Positions 1-6,153 of a stretch of DNA of 9,401 nucleotides are shown piece after piece. The translations under genes and the position numbers were made by a program. A model generated the notes under the pieces. The model was not told the DNA's origin and did not search any database. It was given only the letters and a program-made list of their open reading frames with translations. This DNA comes from Methanobacteriota archaeon. GTDB taxonomy: Archaea; Thermoplasmatota; Poseidoniia; Poseidoniales; Poseidoniaceae. The stretch spans positions 4,061 to 13,461 of the forward strand of contig NZMM01000069.1 of assembly GCA_002694585.1 (NCBI GenBank), read 5' to 3'. Each line of letters begins with the position of its first letter. Within the stretch, counting starts at the first letter, position 1.

Positions 1-1013
1 AGGAAGATGTCTCCTTGGGCGTTGGACTCAAGCGCGCCAACCGAGGTTACCTCGTTGGGCACGCCGTAGCCGTCGAGCGACAAAACCGCCCCGCTGGGGT
101 CGATTTCCATCAGGACGACGTCTTGCGAGCCGACCAAATTGTAGAGGGTCGAAGCGGCGTTGATGCTGGCGCTGTTGGTGACCATTGCGAGGTGAACGGA
201 GCCGGTTTGGGTTGCGGTCAACGCGATGCCGATGTCGTTGCTCAGACCACCGACGTCGATCACCCAGTCAAGCACGCCGCCTTGGGTGTACTTGGCCACG
301 AAGGTTTGCAGGTCACTGACGTTAATCGATTGACCACCGAAATCCGTTTCTCCGACGAAGTATCCGGTTGCGTAGTGGTTCCCTGACATGTCCACGGCCA
401 CGTCGGTCACGACTGAAACCGCTCCAAACCCACCGTCGATGGTGGTGTAGCCGACACCCCACATCCAGTTGCCCGTAGGGTCCGTTTTGGCCACGAAACC
501 CTCGTTGGTTTGCGAGAAGGCAAAGGCCGGCGATCCGCCAAACACGAGGCTCCCGACATAATCACCGCCGACGAAGGCCTCACCGCCAGCACCCGCGGCC
601 ACGCTGATGCCCGTAACGGCCCCGTTGCTGGTGTCGATGGCGCTGCCCCACGCGTAGGAGCCAGACTCCGTCAAACCGATGATGGCAGCGTCGCAGAGGT
701 CCTGAAGCTGCTGGGTGTACGGACAGGTCGCGGATACCGTTTGGCTTCCGAAGGTCACGTCCGCCGTGTAGCGCATGGCTGCCAGAGAGCCTTGGCCGTG
801 AGCGTCTACTGAGGTGAAGAAGGTCAAATCCTGTGCCGAACCGGTCCCTCCAGAGGTGAGGAAGCCTTTGGTGGAACTTCGTCCAGACGTGCTCATAGCG
901 TCCTGGACCTCATCAAGGATTGGCGCAGGACCCTCGTCATACGACGCAAGGGGTCCAACGAAGGAAGCCAAGAGCAAGACGACAAGGAACGTGGCTGACG
1001 CTGCACGGGCCAT
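1..1013 (-). CDS. Secreted repeat protein, beta-propeller-like (SBBP-type), C-terminus beyond window
   Basis: The frame is open for 337 codons from ATG at 1013 to the left edge, so the C-terminus is missing. Residues 1-24 look like a signal peptide: one early Arg, a hydrophobic core (FLVVLLLASFVG) and a small-residue cleavage region (PLAS), so the protein is probably exported. From about residue 107 there are repeats of roughly 60-66 residues, each opening with a strand such as GFVAKTDPTGNWMW (172-185), TFVAKYTQGGVLDW (237-250) or VVLMEIDPSGAVLS (299-312), followed by a Gly-rich stretch. This resembles the SBBP beta-propeller repeat (FVAKLDPSGxxxW). Cys97 and Cys107 could pair. No Shine-Dalgarno precedes the ATG; the TATA-like box about 25 bases upstream favours a leaderless transcript of its own. 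The function is unknown: a surface or adhesive role is only a guess. The reading frame is certain; the fold is inferred. Confidence 0.8.
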   Translation of the reverse strand, partial: MARAASATFLVVLLLASFVGPLASYDEGPAPILDEVQDAMSTSGRSSTKGFLTSGGTGSAQDLTFFTSVDAHGQGSLAAMRYTADVTFGSQTVSATCPYTQQLQDLCDAAIIGLTESGSYAWGSAIDTSNGAVTGISVAAGAGGEAFVGGDYVGSLVFGGSPAFAFSQTNEGFVAKTDPTGNWMWGVGYTTIDGGFGAVSVVTDVAVDMSGNHYATGYFVGETDFGGQSINVSDLQTFVAKYTQGGVLDWVIDVGGLSNDIGIALTATQTGSVHLAMVTNSASINAASTLYNLVGSQDVVLMEIDPSGAVLSLDGYGVPNEVTSVGALESNAQGDIF

Positions 1014-1031
1014 GGTTCTGTGCTGCCCGGA

Positions 1032-1044
1032 CCCCATATAGGGG
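1032..1044 (-). promoter_or_regulatory. TATA-like box in a short G/C-armed hairpin, candidate promoter of the secreted-protein gene
   Basis: In the 45-base gap between rpl30e and the secreted-protein gene, the minus strand reads CCCCTATATGGGG. The TATAT core lies 22 bases before the ATG at 1013. In Archaea the TATA box sits about 25 bases before the transcription start, so a transcript from here would start at or next to the ATG, and the absence of a Shine-Dalgarno agrees with that. The A-rich AACAAAAG just upstream could serve as a TFB recognition element. The four-base CCCC/GGGG arms could instead form a small hairpin, but no T-run follows, so it does not look like a terminator. Inferred from spacing only. 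Confidence 0.4.
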
Positions 1045-1058
1045 CTTTTGTTCCGTGC

Positions 1059-1355
1059 TCAAACGTTGCTTTCGAGGGTCAGCAGGTCGCTGTCCCCTGC
1101 ATCAACGACGCAAATGGTCGAGATGCTGAACGGCTTCCCGACCGCGACGCCGAGGTCGCGGTTAACCATCATCGCGCGGTGCACGGTGACCTCAGGGTGC
1201 TCGGCACCAAGGTCATCGATGTAGGTGGTCGGGCAGTTGGCCGCGACGATGACGAGGCGGGCTTCGCCCGAGGCACATGCGTCGAGGGTCTGTCGCTGGC
1301 CAAACAAAAGTCGGCCAGTGCTGGCTGCGGTCTTGAGGTGTCGGCTTAGGTCCAT
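1059..1355 (-). CDS. rpl30e: Large-subunit ribosomal protein L30e
   Basis: This 98-residue protein matches archaeal L30e in length and sequence: MDLSRHLKTA at the N-terminus, then the L7Ae/L30e-fold core GEARLVIVAANCP (30-42) and the C-terminal VGKPFSISTICVVDAGDSD (72-90). L30e is a 60S-type ribosomal protein and binds RNA kink-turns. In many Archaea it follows rpoA2, as here, 44 bases after the rpoA2 stop. I chose ATG at 1355 because the family begins with this short Met-Asp/Asn helix. A GTG at 1376 in the same frame would add seven unrelated residues (ENGREP and the initiator). The ribosome-binding signal is weak: GGAG lies 15 bases before the ATG. Co-transcription with the polymerase genes is likely from spacing and strand. 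Confidence 0.92.
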   Translation of the reverse strand: MDLSRHLKTAASTGRLLFGQRQTLDACASGEARLVIVAANCPTTYIDDLGAEHPEVTVHRAMMVNRDLGVAVGKPFSISTICVVDAGDSDLLTLESNV

Positions 1356-1399
1356 AGGTTCACGTCCATTCTCCACTGTTGCTTCTCATGGTGTGAGGT

Positions 1400-2953
1400 T
1401 CAGGCGTCGGGCACGTAGAAGAGTTCCACGCTGCCGGTACCAAGGGCGATCGGCTGTCCGACGATGATGTTCTCTGCGACACCGGTCAGGTGGTCTCGCT
1501 CGCCGATGATGCCGGCCTTGAGGAGGTGGTTCACGGTCACTTCGAACGCGGCACGGGCCAGGATGCTGTGCTTGGTTCCGGAGACACCGTGGCGACCGAT
1601 GGCACGAACCTCGCCTTCGGAGGTCATCACGTCAGCGACGATCAGCAGGTGGCGGTCGTCGACTTCGAGACGGGCCCCGTCCAGGGTTTCCTTCAGTTCG
1701 TCCACGATGGCTTGCCGGGCGGCTTCGATGCCGAGTTGGTCGTAGATTTCGATGATGTTGTTGGTGTAGGTCCGGCTGCGGTCGATGGCCTCGATCTCGT
1801 TGATGCGGGCGAGGTTGGAACCGATGGTGGCCAGGTAGTGCTCGCCCGTCTTGTCGTTGAACTGCACGTTGGCGCGCTCGACACCGGGGATGCCCTTCAG
1901 GCGAAGGTCACGGATCTTCTCTTCCAGCTGCAGGAGCATGGTGTACGAGGGCGGGTTCTCAGCCAGCGTGTCGAGGTCCTCAGCGCTGTGCACGTTCGGG
2001 ATAAGGGTCAACACGGTGGGGTTCTTCTCCTTGTTCGCGATGACGTGAAGGCGGGTGGCGCGCGTGAGTTTCTCACGCACTTCCGCACCGGTCATGTTCT
2101 TCTGCGCCATGTTGGCCTTGTTGAGGTGAAGGACGAGGCGCCGCTGGGCCACGTCGGTTTCGATGGTCGCGATGTTCACGGTGGTGGTGACTTCAAGGGA
2201 AGCCGCCAGCTTCTGTGCGTCCTCTGCTGTGGCCTTGATGCCCTCTTTGAGGTAGATCTTCATGGTCGGGGTGTTGGGCACCTTGCGTGCATCGACGATC
2301 TCGATGATGCGGGGCAGACCTTGGGTCACGTTGACCGTGGCCACACCGGCGTAGTGGAACGTACGCATGGTCATCTGCGTGCCGGGTTCACCGAGCGACT
2401 GAGCCGTCACGATGCCCGCGGCTTCGAAGGGGTCGATGCGGGACTTCGCCAGTTCGGTCTCGGCGCGAGCGATGACCTTGCCGGCTTGTGCCGCGGTGAG
2501 CTTTTTCTTCCCACGCTTCAGCACGGCGTCCGCCAGATCGTTGAGGATGCGAACCGTCAGCTGAAGACCGGCCTTGTCGGCGGCCTTCTCAAGCGCGGTA
2601 TACACAGGATCGTCGGCGAGTTCAGAGCGGAGGGCCTGCATCTTGCGGCCCTCGTCGTAGCCCTGCAGATCAACGTCGGCCTTGACGCGGCGGCTGCGGC
2701 TCTTACGAAGGGTGATTTTGGTGGTTGGGCCACCGCCATCGCTGTCGCCGTCGCTGGATTTGCGCGAGGCTCCTTCAATCAGCGTGAGGATTTTCGCAGC
2801 GGTCTCCGAATCGGTTTCACACGCTTGCGCAATCTCTTGCACGGCGAGCACCTTGACCTCGTCCCACTTGCGGTCGTTGGCCAGGGCGTGAGCGAAGTTC
2901 TCGGCCACACCGAGGTCGATCAGCTTCTTCTTGGTGGCGCTCTTGACAACCAT
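1400..2953 (-). CDS. rpoA2: DNA-directed RNA polymerase subunit A'' (Rpo1C), with extended N-terminus
   Basis: This 517-residue protein is the C-terminal part of the split archaeal largest subunit. It supplies the trigger loop and part of the clamp and jaw. The core begins near residue 116; DPFEAAGIVTAQSLGEPGTQ (174-193) and MTMRTFHYAGV (194-204) form the trigger-loop region, followed by GLPRIIEIVDARK (212-224). Later landmarks are YTNNIIEIYDQLGIEAARQA (396-415), VADVMTSEGEVRAIGRHGVSG (first G of GRHG at 453), LARAAFEVT (465-473) and GQPIALGTG (499-507). Archaeal A'' is usually near 390 residues, so this one is about 120 longer. The excess is N-terminal: a possible helix-hairpin-helix domain (8-62), a Ser/Asp/Gly linker (63-76) and a basic patch (77-92). 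Its ATG overlaps the rpoA1 stop by one base (TGATG), with GGAGGTGA six bases upstream, which fixes the start and implies translational coupling. Confidence 0.97.
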   Translation of the reverse strand: MVVKSATKKKLIDLGVAENFAHALANDRKWDEVKVLAVQEIAQACETDSETAAKILTLIEGASRKSSDGDSDGGGPTTKITLRKSRSRRVKADVDLQGYDEGRKMQALRSELADDPVYTALEKAADKAGLQLTVRILNDLADAVLKRGKKKLTAAQAGKVIARAETELAKSRIDPFEAAGIVTAQSLGEPGTQMTMRTFHYAGVATVNVTQGLPRIIEIVDARKVPNTPTMKIYLKEGIKATAEDAQKLAASLEVTTTVNIATIETDVAQRRLVLHLNKANMAQKNMTGAEVREKLTRATRLHVIANKEKNPTVLTLIPNVHSAEDLDTLAENPPSYTMLLQLEEKIRDLRLKGIPGVERANVQFNDKTGEHYLATIGSNLARINEIEAIDRSRTYTNNIIEIYDQLGIEAARQAIVDELKETLDGARLEVDDRHLLIVADVMTSEGEVRAIGRHGVSGTKHSILARAAFEVTVNHLLKAGIIGERDHLTGVAENIIVGQPIALGTGSVELFYVPDA

Positions 2954-5900
2954 CAGTTCTCACCTCCGTCGTTCTCTTCGGCTTCGAATTCCCAGCCGCC
3001 GAGGTCGTCTTCTTGCTCGTCACGGTCGTAGGAGTCGTGGTCGACTTCCATCGCACCGTCGGTGCCAAGGGCGTCGTCGACAACGATGTCGATGTTGAAC
3101 GGTGAACCGTGCACCCCACGGGAGGGGTCAATCCCGTCCTCACCGTAGGAGAACTGGATGATGCGGTTCGCCGTGTTGCGCACAGACAACATGTCGTCGT
3201 TGTACACCTTGAGATCGTCCATGGCGTTGATCAGACGGCGCTGCATGTACCCGGACTTTGCGGTACGAACCGCGGTGTCGACCAGGGACTCACGGCCGGA
3301 CACGGAGAGCATGAAGAACTCCGTGGGCTGGAGGCCACGCTTGAACGAAGACGCGATGAAGCCCTTCTGGCGGCCACCCTTGTCGCCGCGCTTGAAGTGA
3401 GGCAACACACGGTCCTCGTAACCACGCTCGAGGCGTCGGCCACGCACCTTGGCTTGACCGATGGAGCCGGCCATCATCGTCAGGTTGTCCATGGAACCAC
3501 GGGCGCCGGAGATGGCCATGTTCACGGCCGCGTTGGTGGACCCGGAGCGGTTCAACTCGTCCTTCGCCACGTCACCGGCGGCCTGCTTGCCCTGATCGAG
3601 GATGATCATGATGTTCTCCTCAAGGGTCTCAACGGGCGTTCGGCCGGGTCGAGTCTCGTAATCCTGACCGTCCTCACCAAACTTCTCGAGTTCTGCACGG
3701 ACCGCGATGCGGGCCTCGTCGTTGGCCTTCTCGATGCCGGCGATGGCGTCCTCGGAGAGGTCTTCGTCGTCGATGCCGGTGGTGAAACCGAGCGAGGTGC
3801 ACGCGCCGATGGTCAGGCGGGTAAACTGGTCAAGGAACTCAGCACCGCGGCTCGGACCGTTGGTTTGGATGATGGCGTCGAGGAGACGGCCGTCTTCCGC
3901 ACCGATGGCCCGCTTGTCGAGGGTTCCGCTGATCTGACCGTTGTGGACCTTCACGTCGTCGAGGGAACGGCTTCGGAACCGCATGTGAATGTTGTCGGGG
4001 ATGATGAGCGACATCAGGTCCTCGCCACGGAAACAGGCTTCGCCAGCGTCGTTCTCGACGGTTTCAGGCAGGTCGCCACGGTAGTTGATGTAGCCGAGCA
4101 TCTCAAGCGCATTGCGCTTGAGGATGAGGCCGTTTTCTCCACCGCGGGTCAGCAAGTATGCGCCTGAGATGTGGTCGTGGATGCCACCGATGACCGCACC
4201 GCCGTAGCGGGGCGTCAGGATGTGTTCCTGCACACGCATGAGGATCTTGGCCTCTGCACGGGCTTCCTCGGACTGGATGACGTGGAGGTTCATCTCGTCG
4301 CCGTCGAAATCCGCGTTGTATGGGGTGCACACAGCGAGGTTGAACCGGAAGGTCTTGCCTTCCATCACACGGACTTCGTGCACCATCATCGACATGCGGT
4401 GAAGCGACGGTTGGCGGTTGAAGATCGCGACGTCGCCGTCGATCAAGTGGCGTTCGACGGTAATACCGGGCTTGGGGTTGCCGTTCCAGTCCACCGTGGA
4501 CAAGCGATCGTCCACACGGGTGTGGTCGCCCCACTCGTCGGTCGGAGAGCCACAGTGCGGGCACAGCACGTTAAGGTGCTCTGGGAAGGGCTCGGGGTCA
4601 GGCGAGTCGGCCTGGCTGAGTTCCCACTTCCAGCGCTGGTGGAGGATGCCACGGGGGTCGTCGTCCGCGAGCGGGGTGCCGTCGGCTTCCTCGCCGCGGA
4701 GGTTGGCCAAGGTGGCCTCGTCGTCGACGCTGTACTGGGTCAGCTCGTCGCCGGTCTGCGTGCGCATGATGAGCGACTTGATGACCAAACCTGGCAGGAA
4801 GTTGGGCGCGGGCATGACCGCGTCCAAGTCAGGACGGAGGGTGCGCTCGGAGTCACACTCGGGGTTGAAACAGCGGAAACCTGCGTTGATGAGGCGGCTG
4901 CGCTCGTTGATACGGACACGGCGGCCGTCGCCACGGATGATGTAGTTCACACCGGGGTGGACGTCAGGACCGCGGAGGATCATCTGACGCATGTCCTCTC
5001 GGTTTCGCGTGGTCACGCGGATGGGGACCGTGAGTTCCTTGGCGATGCGCGTTGGCACACCGACTTCGTTGACCCCGAGGAAGGGGTCGGGCGAAATGAC
5101 CGAGCGAGCACAGAAGTTCACACGCTTCCCGGACAGGTTGGAACGGAAGCGCCCTTCCTTACCCTTCAGGCGCTGCGTGAGCGTCTTGAGGGTGCGACCG
5201 GAGCGGTGTCGGGCCGGCGGAATGCCGGAGGTTTGGTTGTCGAAATAGGTGGTGCAATGGTACTGCAAGAGTTCCCACAGGTCCTCAACGATGAGTTGAG
5301 GCGCACCGGAGTCGCGGTTCTCACGGAGGCGCTGGTTGATGCGAAGCACGTCGACCAGCTTGTGAGTCAAGTCGTCCTCAGAGCGGTCACCGCTGTCCAG
5401 AGTGATGGACGGGCGGACGGTAATCGGAGGCACAGGCAGCACCTTGAGGATGACCCATTCGGGGCGGTTGGTCTTGTGCATGCCAATGAAGATCAGGTCC
5501 TCATCGGGCACGGCGGCGAGCCACTCGCGCACGTCACGGGCGTTGAGCTTGCGCTCGGTCTCCTTACCGCTGCCGGGTGTACCGATCTTCTCCTTGAAGT
5601 TGGTCGGCTTCTCGAGGATGATTTTGCCTTGCGGCTTGCCGCAGTGCATGCACGTCTTGCGCTTTGCACCAGAGGTCACCTTCTCGATGTCCTTGATGAT
5701 CTTGGCGAACTCAGTGGAACCGACGCCGTGCTTGGTGATGATGTCGTGCACACGGTGGCGGTAGTAGTCCTGCTCACTCAACTCGGGGTTGGCAGGGTGC
5801 GTGCCGACGGCGTCGTGAAGCAGAATGCGGTGGCAGGAGTTGCACGTGGCCTTCAGCGCGGTCTTGATCAGGTTCACGAACCCGATGTGAATGACCGGGA

Positions 5901-6153
5901 GCTCAAGCGCGATGTGCCCGAAGTGACCCGGGCTTTCGTCGTACTTGCAGTTGTCCGTGGGGCAGATCATACCAGGCTCGATGACGCCCATGTGTGGGTC
6001 CATCAGACCTTGCGTGTAGGCGTGGCCGTCGTCCTTGTAGGTGTCCGGCGTCTTCACCTCAACGGCCGACATCTTGCGGATCTCGGCAGGGTCCATCAGG
6101 CTGAAGCGAATCGAGGCGATTCGCTTCGGGATCAGCACGCTCTTTCGACTCAT
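2953..6153 (-). CDS. rpoA1: DNA-directed RNA polymerase subunit A' (Rpo1N), long variant
   Basis: This is the N-terminal two thirds of the archaeal largest subunit and holds the catalytic metal site. NADFDGD at 613-619 carries the three magnesium-binding aspartates (615, 617, 619). Other landmarks: clamp zinc region C64 to H77 (altered), second zinc site C104/C107/C168/C171 (intact), GRFRSNLSGKRVNFCARSVI (334-353), VERHLIDGD and FNRQPSLHRMS (566-588), and the bridge helix at about 942-979. At 1066 residues it exceeds the usual 870-910. The excess is an insertion at about 421-560, with C428/C433 and C531/C534, plus an acidic tail after GEDGIDP (about 1011-1066). Its ATG overlaps the rpoB stop (ATGA) with GGAGG seven bases upstream. 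It acts in the core polymerase with RpoB, A'' and small subunits encoded elsewhere. Active-site residues are intact, so I read it as functional. Confidence 0.98.
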   Translation of the reverse strand: MSRKSVLIPKRIASIRFSLMDPAEIRKMSAVEVKTPDTYKDDGHAYTQGLMDPHMGVIEPGMICPTDNCKYDESPGHFGHIALELPVIHIGFVNLIKTALKATCNSCHRILLHDAVGTHPANPELSEQDYYRHRVHDIITKHGVGSTEFAKIIKDIEKVTSGAKRKTCMHCGKPQGKIILEKPTNFKEKIGTPGSGKETERKLNARDVREWLAAVPDEDLIFIGMHKTNRPEWVILKVLPVPPITVRPSITLDSGDRSEDDLTHKLVDVLRINQRLRENRDSGAPQLIVEDLWELLQYHCTTYFDNQTSGIPPARHRSGRTLKTLTQRLKGKEGRFRSNLSGKRVNFCARSVISPDPFLGVNEVGVPTRIAKELTVPIRVTTRNREDMRQMILRGPDVHPGVNYIIRGDGRRVRINERSRLINAGFRCFNPECDSERTLRPDLDAVMPAPNFLPGLVIKSLIMRTQTGDELTQYSVDDEATLANLRGEEADGTPLADDDPRGILHQRWKWELSQADSPDPEPFPEHLNVLCPHCGSPTDEWGDHTRVDDRLSTVDWNGNPKPGITVERHLIDGDVAIFNRQPSLHRMSMMVHEVRVMEGKTFRFNLAVCTPYNADFDGDEMNLHVIQSEEARAEAKILMRVQEHILTPRYGGAVIGGIHDHISGAYLLTRGGENGLILKRNALEMLGYINYRGDLPETVENDAGEACFRGEDLMSLIIPDNIHMRFRSRSLDDVKVHNGQISGTLDKRAIGAEDGRLLDAIIQTNGPSRGAEFLDQFTRLTIGACTSLGFTTGIDDEDLSEDAIAGIEKANDEARIAVRAELEKFGEDGQDYETRPGRTPVETLEENIMIILDQGKQAAGDVAKDELNRSGSTNAAVNMAISGARGSMDNLTMMAGSIGQAKVRGRRLERGYEDRVLPHFKRGDKGGRQKGFIASSFKRGLQPTEFFMLSVSGRESLVDTAVRTAKSGYMQRRLINAMDDLKVYNDDMLSVRNTANRIIQFSYGEDGIDPSRGVHGSPFNIDIVVDDALGTDGAMEVDHDSYDRDEQEDDLGGWEFEAEENDGGEN
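2960..2967 (-). promoter_or_regulatory. Shine-Dalgarno site of rpoA2
   Basis: The minus strand reads GGAGGTGA, complementary to the archaeal 16S rRNA 3' end, six bases before the rpoA2 ATG. It lies inside the last codons of rpoA1. It decides the rpoA2 start at 2953 and so shows that the unusual N-terminal extension of A'' is translated. Confidence 0.85.
4102..4122. repeat. 9-base inverted repeat with 3-base loop inside rpoA1
   Basis: The plus strand reads CTCAAGCGC, then ATT, then GCGCTTGAG. It lies within codons for LKRNALE (about residues 678-684). Arms of this length can arise by chance in a GC-rich 9.4 kb sequence, and the encoded residues are ordinary, so no function is claimed. Confidence 0.5.
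4474..4893 (-). other. Lineage-specific insertion within RpoA1, with candidate zinc-binding cysteines
   Basis: This segment encodes A' residues of about 421-560. In other archaeal A' subunits the strand ending in GRR-R-R is followed within some 20 residues by the VERHLIDGD motif; here about 140 extra residues intervene. The insert begins near CFNPEC (428-433), has an acidic middle (TGDE, GEEADG, ADDDP) and ends after CPHCGSP (531-537) and WNGNP. Two cysteine pairs about 100 residues apart could hold one zinc ion. No intein splicing motifs are seen. By recalled alignment to yeast Rpb1, the site falls at or near the dock domain, close to RNA exit and TFB. Boundaries are good to about ten residues. 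Confidence 0.75.
6103..6127. repeat. Perfect 11-base inverted repeat with 3-base loop at the start of rpoA1
   Basis: The plus strand reads GAAGCGAATCG, then AGG, then CGATTCGCTTC. The arms are exact reverse complements. In the rpoA1 mRNA this is an 11-base-pair stem with a CCU loop at nucleotides 27 to 51 of the coding sequence, over residues 9-17 (within PKRIASIRFS). It could slow early elongation or affect initiation at the coupled rpoB/rpoA1 junction, or it could be a DNA site. Its effect is unknown. Confidence 0.8.

Noticed and set aside
1032..1044. CCCC/GGGG hairpin as a terminator for rpl30e
   Set aside because: The stem is only four pairs and no T-run follows; archaeal terminators are usually T-rich. 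A TATA box fits better.
1356..1376. GTG at 1376 as the start of rpl30e
   Set aside because: It adds residues not found in the family and has no better ribosome-binding signal; ATG at 1355 fits the family N-terminus.
1360..1389. Nine-codon frame (ATG at 1389, MRSNSGEWT) in the rpoA2-rpl30e gap
   Set aside because: Too short to tell from chance and without a clear Shine-Dalgarno; a leader peptide cannot be supported.
2951..2957. rpoA1/rpoA2 boundary as a frameshift or a broken single gene
   Set aside because: The A'/A'' split at this place is normal in Archaea, and a strong Shine-Dalgarno with a TGATG overlap marks a real start.
4474..4893. Intein in rpoA1
   Set aside because: The insert lacks intein splicing motifs (no Cys/Ser start block and no His-Asn end), does not interrupt a catalytic motif, and is only about 140 residues.
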